From an uncultured Ruminococcus sp. (GTDB lineage Bacteria > Bacillota > Clostridia > Oscillospirales > Ruminococcaceae), in NCBI GenBank assembly GCA_945867875.1, contig CAMBJF010000050.1, positions 1-12,832 on the forward strand: a stretch of DNA of 12,832 nt. The letters are read 5' to 3'. Shown here one piece after another: positions 1 to 6,769 of this stretch. How positions within the stretch are numbered: the first letter of the stretch is position 1; the number at the start of each line of letters is the position of its first letter. A program made the translations under genes and the position numbers. The notes under the pieces were generated by a model, which made no database searches, had not been told where the DNA came from, and worked only from the letters and a program-made list of their open reading frames with translations.

Positions 1-705
1 GGCATATCCGACGGGACTGCTGACAGCTCTGACGCTGAGTACAGAGTGCCATATTCCGAGGAATATCCTTATGATGAGCTGCTGGAAATGGAAAAAGACA
101 TTCTCGGAATTTACATTTCGGGACACCCGCTAAAGGATATGACCATTGCCGCAAATGCAATGAGGCTGCCTGATATTGCCGCTGTTCACAAGATGAAAGG
201 GGGGCAGAAAGTTGCAATTGTCTGTCAGGTAAGCTCGGTGAAGCAGCACTCCGCAAAGACAGGCGCTCAGATGGCATTTGCTGTTTTTGAGGACACAGGC
301 TCGGAGATCGAGGCGGTAATTTTCCCGCAGGTATATGCGTCATCTGCGCAAATTTTGCAGAAAGGTAAGCGGATATTTGTTGAGGGAAAGACCTCTCTTG
401 ACCGTGACGGCAATATTAATATTTTAGCAGACAGGCTTATCCCCGAAGATGCTTTTATGGCGAAGCTGCAAAATAATTCAAAGCTTTTTATCAGGTGCAG
501 AAGCACTGACAGAGATATTATTGACAGATGCACGGAGCTGCTGAGGAATAATACGGGCGATTCTCCTGTGATGTTCAGATTTTCTGATATTGGCAGGACT
601 ATTGCTCACAAGGAGGTTCGCTCCTGCAAGGTAACTCCCCTGCTGCTGGAAAAGCTCTTTGAGATAACGGGAAATGAAAATACAGCGGTCGCTGTTCAGA
701 TTTAA
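1..705 (+). CDS. dnaE: DNA polymerase III subunit alpha, C-terminal part (5' truncated by window edge)
   Basis: This is the C-terminal 234 residues of the catalytic subunit of the replicative polymerase. The frame is open from base 1, so the gene starts outside the window and the GTG at 46 is internal. The motif GIYISGHPLKD (codons near 100-130) is the conserved segment that precedes the OB-fold in DnaE proteins. It is followed by the OB-fold itself (KVAIVCQVSSVK through INILADRLIPED, about bases 208-450), which binds single-stranded template. The family is usually about 1,100-1,200 aa, so only the tail is present. The polymerase active site and PHP domain are not in view. The PolC type is unlikely because the GxYxSGHPL segment followed by a C-terminal OB-fold is the DnaE arrangement. 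The stop codon lies inside a terminator hairpin, and the next gene (pnp) converges on it. Confidence 0.93.
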   Translation, partial: GISDGTADSSDAEYRVPYSEEYPYDELLEMEKDILGIYISGHPLKDMTIAANAMRLPDIAAVHKMKGGQKVAIVCQVSSVKQHSAKTGAQMAFAVFEDTGSEIEAVIFPQVYASSAQILQKGKRIFVEGKTSLDRDGNINILADRLIPEDAFMAKLQNNSKLFIRCRSTDRDIIDRCTELLRNNTGDSPVMFRFSDIGRTIAHKEVRSCKVTPLLLEKLFEITGNENTAVAVQI

Positions 706-732
706 TTCTGACGGCGAGCCGCTGTATTTTTT
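679..732 (+). terminator. Intrinsic terminator of dnaE, possibly bidirectional
   Basis: An inverted repeat (AATACAGCGG at 679-688 against CCGCTGTATT at 719-728, with further pairing inward) is followed by six T at 727-732 on the plus strand. The stem starts inside the last dnaE codons. Read on the minus strand it is also a hairpin, followed by TTTTC, so it may also stop pnp transcripts arriving from the other side. Confidence 0.8.
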
Positions 733-751
733 ATATATTCAGTTATTTAAA

Positions 752-2887
752 TTACTGATTTGCGCTGTTCTTCTTTGCTTCGAGGTCTGCAAGAGCGTCC
801 TTGCGTGAGAGGTTTATTCTGCCCTGATTGTCGATCTCCATTACCTTTACAACAATTTCATCGCCAACGGAAACAATGTCCTCAACCTTTTCAACTCTCT
901 GCTTGTCGAGCTTGGAGATGTGAACAAGTCCGTCCTTGCCGGGAGCAATCTCAACGAATGCACCGAAGTTCATAAGTCTTACGACCTTGCCACGGTAAAT
1001 TGCGCCGATCTCAGGGTCGTTTGCAATAGTGTTTACTATCTGGAGAGCCTTGCGGCAGTTGTTCATATCTACACCGCTGATGAATACATTTCCGTCATCA
1101 TTGATATCGATCTTGACCTGGCAGTCAGCGGAAATTTTCTGTATAACCTTGCCGCCCTGACCGATGACCTCTCTGATCTTATCAACAGGAACCTTGGTCT
1201 GGAGCATCTTGGGAGCATACTTGCCGACCTCGGGACGAGGCTCAGGAATTGCCTTGAGCATTACTTCGTCAAGGATATAATCTCTTGCCTTGTGGGTCTT
1301 TGCAAATGCTTCCTTGATGATGTCATAGGTAAGACCGTCGACCTTGATATCAACCTGAATAGCGGTGATACCCTTCTTGGTACCGCCTACCTTGAAGTCC
1401 ATATCTCCGAAGAAGTCTTCAAGGCCCTGAATATCGACCATTGTCTGGAAGCTGCCGTCATCACGGGTGATAAGTCCGCAGGAGATACCTGCTACAGGAG
1501 CCTTGATAGGCACGCCTGCGTCCATAAGAGCAAGTGTGGAGCCGCAGATGGAACCCTGAGATGTGGAACCGTTGGAGGAAAGGACTTCGGAAACGAGTCT
1601 CAGCGCATAGGGGAACTCCTCAACGGGAGGAATAACAGGCTCGAGAGCTCTTTCAGCAAGAGCGCCGTGACCGATCTCACGTCTTCCGGGACCTCTGGAG
1701 GGCTTTGTTTCGCCAACAGAGTAGGAGGGGAAGTTGTAGTGGTGCATATATCTCTTGGTGTCCTCCTCGTCAAGACCGTCTATCTTCTGAGCATCGCTTA
1801 CAGGTCCGAGAGTTGCAACGGTAAGAACCTGTGTCTGACCTCTTGTGAAGAGACCTGAACCGTGAACTCTGGGGAGAACGCCTACCTCAGCTGCGAGAGG
1901 ACGGATATCGTCAAGACCTCTGCCGTCAACACGCTTGCCCTCATAGAGCCAGTTTCTTACTATCTTCTTCTGGAGCTTGTAGATGCACTCATCTATCATA
2001 GCTGTCTTTTCGGGATAAAGCTCGTCAAACTTAGCGTGGATATCGTCCTTGATAGGATTGAGCATTTCCTCACGCTTGTTCTTGTCATCAGTATCGAGAG
2101 CTACCTTTACACGGTCAGCTGCAAATTCCTCGATAGCGTCGAACATATCGTGGTCAACTTCCATTGACTCAAATTCAAACTTCTTCTTGCCGATCTCAGC
2201 ACGGATATCGTTGATAAAAGCAACTATCTTCTTGATCTCTTCGTGACCCTTGATGATAGCGTTAAGCATTGTGTCATCATCAACTTCGTTTGCGCCTGCT
2301 TCGATCATAACAACCTTCTCCATTGTACCTGCAACGGTGAGGTTAAGGTCATTTCTTGCTCTCTGCTCGAGAGTGGGGTTGAGGACGATCTCGCCGTCAA
2401 CAAGACCTACGCTTATACCGCCGATAGGTCCGTTCCAGGGAATATCGGAAATGGAAATAGCAACGGAGGTTGCGATCATACCAACGATCTCAGGAGAATT
2501 GTCGGGGTCAACTGCAAGGACTGTCATTACAACGGAAACGTCGTTTCTCATATCCTTGGGGAAGAGAGGACGGATAGGACGGTCAACCACACGGGAAGTA
2601 AGGATAGCCTTTTCGGAGGGCTTGCCCTCTCTCTTCATAAATGAACCGGGGATCCTGCCCACGGAGTAAAGTCTTTCTTCGTAATCAACGGAAAGAGGGA
2701 AGAAGTCGATGCCCTCTCTGGGCTTAACGCTTGCGGTAACGTTTGCCATTACCACTGTTTCGCCGTATTTTACCCAGCAGGAACCGTTTGAAAGCTCACA
2801 GGTCTTGCCTGTTTCAACGGTAAGCTCTCTGCCTGCAAACATTGTCTTGAAAATTCTGTGCTTGTCGAATGTTTTCATTGTGTTCAT
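752..2887 (-). CDS. pnp: Polyribonucleotide nucleotidyltransferase (PNPase)
   Basis: PNPase is a 3'-5' phosphorolytic exoribonuclease of the cytoplasm that releases nucleoside diphosphates and acts in mRNA decay. The 711-aa product has the full family order. First comes RNase PH core 1 (about residues 10-145, with the RNA-contacting loop FMKREGKPSE), then the helical linker, then RNase PH core 2 (about 325-550) with the phosphate-site stretch SNGSTSQGS and the catalytic-region motifs FFGDMDFKV and ITAIQVDIK. A KH domain follows (about 565-626, GxxG loop GQGG), then an S1 domain (about 627-698, GAFVEIAPGKDGLVHIS). The start is supported by GGAGG at 2897-2901, nine bases before the ATG; a second ATG three codons in has poorer spacing. 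It lies downstream of rpsO on the same strand, the widespread rpsO-pnp order, separated by a highly structured 200-nt spacer. No lesions are seen. Confidence 0.97.
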   Translation of the reverse strand: MNTMKTFDKHRIFKTMFAGRELTVETGKTCELSNGSCWVKYGETVVMANVTASVKPREGIDFFPLSVDYEERLYSVGRIPGSFMKREGKPSEKAILTSRVVDRPIRPLFPKDMRNDVSVVMTVLAVDPDNSPEIVGMIATSVAISISDIPWNGPIGGISVGLVDGEIVLNPTLEQRARNDLNLTVAGTMEKVVMIEAGANEVDDDTMLNAIIKGHEEIKKIVAFINDIRAEIGKKKFEFESMEVDHDMFDAIEEFAADRVKVALDTDDKNKREEMLNPIKDDIHAKFDELYPEKTAMIDECIYKLQKKIVRNWLYEGKRVDGRGLDDIRPLAAEVGVLPRVHGSGLFTRGQTQVLTVATLGPVSDAQKIDGLDEEDTKRYMHHYNFPSYSVGETKPSRGPGRREIGHGALAERALEPVIPPVEEFPYALRLVSEVLSSNGSTSQGSICGSTLALMDAGVPIKAPVAGISCGLITRDDGSFQTMVDIQGLEDFFGDMDFKVGGTKKGITAIQVDIKVDGLTYDIIKEAFAKTHKARDYILDEVMLKAIPEPRPEVGKYAPKMLQTKVPVDKIREVIGQGGKVIQKISADCQVKIDINDDGNVFISGVDMNNCRKALQIVNTIANDPEIGAIYRGKVVRLMNFGAFVEIAPGKDGLVHISKLDKQRVEKVEDIVSVGDEIVVKVMEIDNQGRINLSRKDALADLEAKKNSANQ

Positions 2888-2913
2888 TATGTTATACCTC
2901 CATTATTTTTGAT

Positions 2914-2938
2914 TCCGAAGTCCTTGCGAAAGTTCGGA
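2914..2938 (-). other. Hairpin just upstream of the pnp ribosome binding site
   Basis: TCCGAA (minus strand 2938-2933) pairs with TTCGGA (2919-2914), with a short inner stem CTT/AAG around a TCGC loop. It ends 12 bases before the GGAGG of pnp. No T-run follows, so it is more likely a 5' mRNA structure than a terminator. Function is inferred only from position. Confidence 0.5.
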
Positions 2939-2939
2939 T

Positions 2940-3016
2940 AAGGCGGCGTGTATAGCAATAAATCCGATCGGCGAAACCGCTCTCACCGACCCGATTTAAT
3001 GCTAAACGACCGCCTT
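2940..3016 (-). promoter_or_regulatory. 77-nt imperfect stem-loop in the rpsO-pnp spacer
   Basis: On the minus strand AAGGCGG (3016-3010) pairs with CCGCCTT (2946-2940). Pairing continues inward with small bulges through TAGCATTAAATC against GATTTATTGCTA and GGTCGG against GCCGATC, closing near AGAGCGGTTT. The stem is about 30 bp with a few mismatches. In E. coli and Streptomyces the rpsO-pnp spacer carries a long stem cut by RNase III, which starts PNPase autoregulation. A comparable role here is inference from position and shape. Confidence 0.6.
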
Positions 3017-3074
3017 GAGCTTTGCTCAAAACGCCAAAAGGCAGCGCAGGAGCAACGCCCCCGCAGTCTGCCTT
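3015..3074 (-). terminator. Post-rpsO attenuator-like hairpins
   Basis: Two hairpins directly follow the rpsO stop on the minus strand. The first, AAGGCAG (3074-3068) against CTGCCTT (3044-3038), has a GC-rich inner stem (GCGGGGGC against GCTCCTGC with G-U pairs) and runs into TTTT. The second, TTGAGC (3029-3024) against GCTCAA (3020-3015), has a three-base loop. The T-tract of the first is short, so partial termination between rpsO and pnp is more likely than a full stop. The second shares two bases with the large stem at 2940-3016. Confidence 0.55.
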
Positions 3075-3089
3075 GAGGTTTTTGAAAGA

Positions 3090-3356
3090 TTACTTACGAA
3101 GACCGAGCTTCTCAACAATTGCACGATATCTGTTGATATCCTTCTTCTGAAGGTATGCAAGCAGGTTACGTCTGTGACCTACCATCTTGAGAAGACCTCT
3201 TCTGGAGTGGTGGTCATTGTGGTGGTTCTTGAGATGAGCGTTGAGGTCGTTGATTCTCTTTGTGAGAATTGCGATCTGAACCTCAGGTGAACCTGTGTCG
3301 TGTTCGCTGAGCTTGTTAGCTTCGATGATTGCGTTCTTTTCTTCCTTGAGCATCAT
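3090..3356 (-). CDS. rpsO: 30S ribosomal protein S15
   Basis: S15 is a primary 16S rRNA-binding protein of the small subunit platform; it binds the helix 20-21-22 junction. The 88-aa product is full length for the family (usually 89). It carries the S15 signature region HDTGSPEVQIAILTKRI (about residues 19-35), then LNAHLKNHHNDHHSRRGLLKMVGHRRNLLAYL, holding the conserved His/Asp and Arg-rich rRNA contacts. Two ATG codons are adjacent; GAGG at 3367-3370 fits either. A strong promoter lies at 3485-3513 and a structured leader in between. It is followed by pnp. Confidence 0.97.
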   Translation of the reverse strand: MMLKEEKNAIIEANKLSEHDTGSPEVQIAILTKRINDLNAHLKNHHNDHHSRRGLLKMVGHRRNLLAYLQKKDINRYRAIVEKLGLRK

Positions 3357-3478
3357 AATAAATACACCTCTTTAAAATATTCCCCTAACCGGGCATACGG
3401 CAGGTATTTTCCCAAACGGGCTTTACCCGTAAGCTTAGTCGAGGGGTTGTTAACATTGTGCACAGCATAGTGCGCAAC
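3357..3478 (-). promoter_or_regulatory. rpsO 5' leader with three-way junction (candidate S15 autoregulatory RNA)
   Basis: The roughly 120-nt leader folds, by eye, into a 5' hairpin (3455-3478) and a three-way junction. The closing stem is CCCCT (3446-3442) with AGGGG (3386-3382). One arm is ACGGG-TAAAG-CCCGT (3430-3416). The other is GGG...CCC with an inner ATAC/GTAT stem (3413-3391). S15 is known to repress its own mRNA in several phyla by binding leader structures that imitate its rRNA junction, including three-way junctions in Firmicutes. CCTC in the closing strand (3444-3441) could alternatively pair with the GAGG of the ribosome binding site. Binding itself cannot be judged from sequence. 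Confidence 0.6.
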
Positions 3479-3484
3479 AATGAT

Positions 3485-3513
3485 ATTATACCATACATTT
3501 TCCCTTTTGTAAA
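3485..3513 (-). promoter_or_regulatory. Sigma-A promoter of rpsO-pnp
   Basis: On the minus strand, -35 TTTACA (3513-3508) and a perfect -10 TATAAT (3490-3485) are separated by 17 bases. This puts the start of transcription near 3478, which coincides with the first base of the leader's 5' hairpin. Confidence 0.85.
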
Positions 3514-3549
3514 GGGCTTTTTTATATTTTTTAATTTTATTAACAATTA

Positions 3550-4431
3550 TCAGGAGATAGTTCTTCCTTTTTTCTTCTTGGACTTCTTGCCCTCGATAGG
3601 CGCTTCTTCGCCGCCCTTGTCCGTAAAGACCATATCTTCTTCGTCAAGGGGTTTGAGATAGTCATACTCGGGGTTATCCCTGCCTTGCTCCTCGTAATAG
3701 GGGTCAATGACGTATTTCTGAATCAGGGGGTAGGAATTGAAGATTATGACAAACCCCATAAAGGTTATCGCCCAGACGGGAATAAGAATCAGTGACACCT
3801 TGCTCACAAGTGTGCATATTGCGATAAATCCTGCGGTGAGGAGGACGATGAGCAGGGTTATGATGTTCTTTTTCAGTCCGAGGCAGGTAAGGAAAAAGGA
3901 GTTTTTGATTATGTTTTTGAAAGAAAGCTCAGTTGCCACTATCATCGGGAACGCATAGAAATTCATCATAAGCACGGTGAGGGCGAAGCTTACGGATATT
4001 ACGCAGAGCACGGTGTATAATGTGCTGCTGCCGCCTGCTGCTTTTGCCGCATCTCCCAGTGCGGGATAAACTTTCAGGGCGCAGATAAGGGATATGCCGA
4101 AAAGAGTGTCGATAAGTCCCACGGGCAGCGACTTTTTCCAGTTCTGAGTAAAACCCTTGACAAATTCGTGCCATATAAATGTGTCCTTGTCAAGATAATA
4201 TGTCCTAAGAACCTTGGTCATTCCTGCAATTGCAGGGCCAATGGTCACGATTGGGATACAGAAAAGAAATGTGAGCATACTGAGCTTCAGCATTTTCCAG
4301 AACCTTGAAAAATACATTTCGCAGAACTGAAAAAATGGCTTCTTGCGGGGAGCGTTCTTTGATATTCCTGAGCCTGCTTTTTCATAATCGGCTCCAAAGC
4401 CTAAAAATGACAATTTAAAACTTCCTTTCAT
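3550..4431 (-). CDS. DUF624 (YesL-like) family membrane protein
   Basis: The product is a 293-aa integral membrane protein with about five hydrophobic segments (near residues 50-69, 103-122, 137-160, 189-208 and 212-232). The central stretch GPAIAGMTKVLRTYYLDKD followed by FVKGFTQNWKKSLPVG matches the pattern of the DUF624/YesL family, whose function is not established; some members sit beside sugar-uptake genes. The tail is acidic and then Lys-rich (residues 250-293) and likely cytoplasmic. The start is uncertain. The ATG at 4431 has no good ribosome site in front of it, whereas GGAAG at 4425-4421 sits seven bases before a TTG at 4413, which would give a 287-aa protein. The upstream neighbour is a second membrane protein, separated by a 105-nt palindromic element. 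No terminator is evident before the rpsO promoter. Confidence 0.75.
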   Translation of the reverse strand: MKGSFKLSFLGFGADYEKAGSGISKNAPRKKPFFQFCEMYFSRFWKMLKLSMLTFLFCIPIVTIGPAIAGMTKVLRTYYLDKDTFIWHEFVKGFTQNWKKSLPVGLIDTLFGISLICALKVYPALGDAAKAAGGSSTLYTVLCVISVSFALTVLMMNFYAFPMIVATELSFKNIIKNSFFLTCLGLKKNIITLLIVLLTAGFIAICTLVSKVSLILIPVWAITFMGFVIIFNSYPLIQKYVIDPYYEEQGRDNPEYDYLKPLDEEDMVFTDKGGEEAPIEGKKSKKKKGRTIS

Positions 4432-4434
4432 TTA

Positions 4435-4539
4435 AATACTAAGAACCAATTAAAAACTGTACAAAAAAATCGAGCGTGATCTTGCATATATGGATTATGC
4501 GAAGATTTTTTGTCTGCAGTTTTATTGGTTATTAGTATT
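4435..4539. repeat. 105-nt palindromic element (long inverted repeat)
   Basis: The left arm starts AATACTAAGAACCAAT (4435-4450) and the right arm ends ATTGGTTATTAGTATT (4524-4539). The arms pair over about 36 bases with few mismatches, including AAAACTG/CAGTTTT and AAAAAATC/GATTTTTT. The centre forms a further hairpin (CTTGCATA against TATGCGAAG). The right end includes the stop codon of the 5161-4538 gene, and the left end stops four bases from the next ATG, so it fills the whole spacer. It may be a MITE-like insertion or an extended terminator. No target-site duplication is obvious. Confidence 0.7.
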
Positions 4540-5161
4540 AGCCTTGTAATGGCATATTCCCCGAAATGACAGCCATAAGGCCGTCAGCAAGAGCCGCCGC
4601 TGCGGCAAGAAGCGTTATTACGCCGAATTTCATAATGTAAAGCCCGAAGCAGTCTTTACCCTCTCCCCTATTCTCAGTGGGCAGAAAAAACCTGTCCGAT
4701 ATCAGTCGGGACATTCTTATATTTTCCCTTGCGGCAAATATGACCGCAGCCATACTCACAGCTTCAAATGGGAGCACATTAATGACCTCACGCAAATCAG
4801 CCGAAAATGCTCCGTTTCGGAACACCGCCGCTGAAAGAAAGCCTGCGCCCATTCCCTTGAAAAGGCATAGAAAATATCCGCAGAAAGCTCCCGCAGGAGA
4901 TGTTCCTCCGAGAAATAACAGCAGGATATAAAGCATTGCCGCCGCAAAGCTGCCGATAAATGCATCGGCAAAGCCCGCAGGTATGCTTATGACAGCATTG
5001 TCGTGATATATTCCCGACAATGCCCCGATAAGGACTCCCGAAGCGGAGACCGCAGTCAGTAGCAGATATATCCTTTTTGCGGGAGATATCTCTCTTTGCG
5101 GTGCGGGACGAGAGACCCGTCTTATCCTGTAGCGTCGCCTTTTCTGCGTATTTACAGTCAT
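4538..5161 (-). CDS. Multi-pass membrane protein, weakly SpoIIM-like
   Basis: The product is 207 aa. A very basic N-terminus (residues 8-30, Arg-rich) is followed by about five hydrophobic segments (near 30-51, 67-86, 92-114, 125-144 and 177-199). The order FCGYFLCLFKGMGAGF, then LPFEAVSMAAVIFAARENIRMS, then a final Ala-rich helix, resembles the stage II sporulation protein M / DUF95 family (Gly-rich helix, then an LP-type segment before the last helices). I cannot confirm this without a profile search. Within sporulation, SpoIIM joins SpoIID and SpoIIP in engulfment, but many non-sporulation homologues exist. AAAGGAC lies about ten bases before the ATG. It is downstream of proC, about 75 bases away, so it may share that transcript. 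Confidence 0.6.
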   Translation of the reverse strand: MTVNTQKRRRYRIRRVSRPAPQREISPAKRIYLLLTAVSASGVLIGALSGIYHDNAVISIPAGFADAFIGSFAAAMLYILLLFLGGTSPAGAFCGYFLCLFKGMGAGFLSAAVFRNGAFSADLREVINVLPFEAVSMAAVIFAARENIRMSRLISDRFFLPTENRGEGKDCFGLYIMKFGVITLLAAAAALADGLMAVISGNMPLQG

Positions 5162-5236
5162 ATTATCATTCGTCCTTTGATTTAAATTTATTATAATCTA
5201 TGCGGACAAATAATAAATAATTCTTTTTGCGGTGAG

Positions 5237-6043
5237 TTATTTTGAAAGCTCGTAGGCTCTCTTTGTGCATCTCTCGCAGCAGTCTGCAACAACATCGGTG
5301 AGCTTGCCCTCGTAAAGTCCGTCAAGACCTGCAAGGGTTGTCCCTCCGGGGGAGGATACCATTTTGATGAGCTCGTCAACAGTTTTGCCCGAATCTGTGA
5401 GCATTTTTGCGGAGCCGATAAGGGATTTTGCAAACAGCTCAAGTGCTGTCTGACCGTCAATTCCCACGCTCTCAGCGTACTGAACAAAGCCCTTGGCATA
5501 AAGGTAGATGAATGCGGGAGAGCTGCCGTTTATGGCGATTATCTCCTTCATCTTGTCCATAGGAACGACCTTTGCGATGCCGCCTGTGGAGAAGATGTCC
5601 TTTACCACGTCAAACTCTTCATCAGAGGTGAACTTGCCCTTTGCAAGAGCTGTTGCGCCTTCGCCGAGGAGGAAAGGTGTGTTTGGCATTACGATAACGG
5701 TGCGGACATTTGATATGGTCATCTTTGCGATATAGTCCTCGGTGATGCCTGCGGCGATGGACACGATAACGTTATCCTCAGTCACAGAGGGCGCAAGCTT
5801 GGGGAGAACTGCGTCAAACATCTGGGGCTTGATAGCAAGGAAAACATACTTGCACTTTTCACAGACCTCTCCCTCGGAAGAAGCTGCTTTAACGCCTGCT
5901 TTTTCAAGCTCTGCAAGCTTTGTCTTATCGGGGTCGTACGCACATATCTCCGCCTTGTCGCCGTAATGGGACAATATCCCGCGGATAATTGCGCCGCCCA
6001 TATTTCCTGTGCCGATAAAACCGACTTTTATCATTTTTATCAT
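5237..6043 (-). CDS. proC: Pyrroline-5-carboxylate reductase
   Basis: This cytoplasmic enzyme reduces 1-pyrroline-5-carboxylate to L-proline with NAD(P)H, the last step of proline synthesis. The 268-aa length is normal for the family. The N-terminal Rossmann fold shows GFIGTGNMGGAI (residues 8-19) as the dinucleotide loop. VIVMPNTP (about 116-123) is the conserved mid-protein motif. The C-terminal dimerisation domain carries the family signature SSPGGTTLAGL (about 230-240). The first ATG overlaps the stop of folT as TAATG, so translation is probably coupled to it. A second ATG three codons later is possible and gives a more comfortable spacing to the AAAGG upstream. Sitting behind a folate-controlled transporter it would share that transcript; I see no separate promoter. 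Confidence 0.95.
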   Translation of the reverse strand: MIKMIKVGFIGTGNMGGAIIRGILSHYGDKAEICAYDPDKTKLAELEKAGVKAASSEGEVCEKCKYVFLAIKPQMFDAVLPKLAPSVTEDNVIVSIAAGITEDYIAKMTISNVRTVIVMPNTPFLLGEGATALAKGKFTSDEEFDVVKDIFSTGGIAKVVPMDKMKEIIAINGSSPAFIYLYAKGFVQYAESVGIDGQTALELFAKSLIGSAKMLTDSGKTVDELIKMVSSPGGTTLAGLDGLYEGKLTDVVADCCERCTKRAYELSK

Positions 6044-6687
6044 TACCTTTCCGATATCTTCCTGTCACCGTGGCTGTACTGCGCCCTGACCTTTGTATAT
6101 GCAGCCTGCGCCGCAGGTATCACCGTGGCAAGCAGGATAAAGTCTATGGGGAACTGCATAATATTTTTCATAACTCTTGGGGTTATCCAAATTGCAAAGG
6201 CGTTTCTTGCGTCCTCGGCAGCACCGAAAAGAGTGAAGCCGGGGTTGATGTAGAGGGTGTACAGGAAGTATGAATTTAGACAGATATTGCAGATGAAAAT
6301 TACGGAAAATCTTGCAAGTGCAACTCTCAGAAGGTCGCTCCACTGGGGCTTTATGGTGTGCTTATAAAGGAAGATGCCGTAGATTATGCCCGAAAGAATG
6401 ACGACCATTGCAAGCTCGATGCTGTAGCCTCTGGCGGATTTGTTGTCGATAAGAAATCCGATAAGGTCAAGGGCAAAGGTGGACATTCCGCAGACTACGG
6501 GACCGTAAAGCAGACCGATAAGGCTTATGGGAATACAGGTGAACACGATCCTGAGATCGGGCGTTACCTGTATTGCAAGGGAACGGATAGCTATTGCCAT
6601 AGCAAGCAGCATTCCTGTGGTGGCGAGAGTTCTGAGATTTTTCAGAGACTTTGCCGAGTCGATAAATAAATTAAAAAAGCTTTTCAT
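6043..6687 (-). CDS. folT: Folate-family ECF transporter S component (FolT type)
   Basis: This is the substrate-binding membrane subunit of an energy-coupling-factor importer, probably for folates. It works with the shared EcfA/EcfA'/EcfT module, which is not encoded here. The 214-aa product has about six hydrophobic segments. Family-type motifs include IRSLAIQVTPDLRIVFTCIP (about 34-53), GLLYGPVVCGMSTFALDLIGFLI (58-80), LSGIIYGIFLY (98-108) and LARFSVIFICNICLNSYFLY (124-143). The Arg and Asn-rich helix near 120-140 is typical of FolT proteins. The folate assignment rests on both the protein pattern and the THF riboswitch directly upstream. AAGGAGG lies seven bases before the ATG and forms part of that switch. 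The stop codon overlaps the proC start by one base. Confidence 0.85.
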   Translation of the reverse strand: MKSFFNLFIDSAKSLKNLRTLATTGMLLAMAIAIRSLAIQVTPDLRIVFTCIPISLIGLLYGPVVCGMSTFALDLIGFLIDNKSARGYSIELAMVVILSGIIYGIFLYKHTIKPQWSDLLRVALARFSVIFICNICLNSYFLYTLYINPGFTLFGAAEDARNAFAIWITPRVMKNIMQFPIDFILLATVIPAAQAAYTKVRAQYSHGDRKISER

Positions 6688-6695
6688 TATATGAC

Positions 6696-6769
6696 CTCCT
6701 TAAAATAATACACGGTTAACGGCTAAGTGCATTATTTAAAGAGAATGAAAAGCCTCTTTTTATAATGCA
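6696..6769 (-). promoter_or_regulatory. Expression platform of the THF riboswitch (translational)
   Basis: Two mutually exclusive folds are visible. In one, TGCATTAT (6769-6762) pairs with ATAATGCA (6735-6728), with an inner AAAGAG/CTCTTT stem, leaving the ribosome site free. In the other, CTCTTTAAATAAT (6743-6731) pairs with ATTATTTTAAGGAG (6709-6696), with one G-U pair and one bulge, burying the Shine-Dalgarno sequence. The first hairpin shares TGC (6769-6767) with the aptamer's P1 stem, so ligand binding should favour the second fold and switch folT off. There is no T-run, so this is translational rather than terminator-based control. The model is drawn by eye. Confidence 0.65.

Noticed and set aside
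920..1858. Long plus-strand open frame (312 aa) opposite pnp, with others at 1862-2669
   Set aside because: These lie antisense to a highly conserved, complete PNPase gene, have low-complexity Cys/Ser/Leu-rich products typical of reverse-strand shadows, and lack ribosome sites.
3505..3519. Plus-strand hairpin CCCTTT-TGT-AAAGGG followed by T-runs, a possible terminator
   Set aside because: It coincides with the -35 region of the rpsO promoter and no plus-strand gene lies upstream. It is probably incidental, though it could stop antisense transcription.
5191..5499. Minus-strand 102-aa frame overlapping proC in another frame
   Set aside because: Fully contained in the proC region, with no domain and no ribosome site, while proC is intact and full length.
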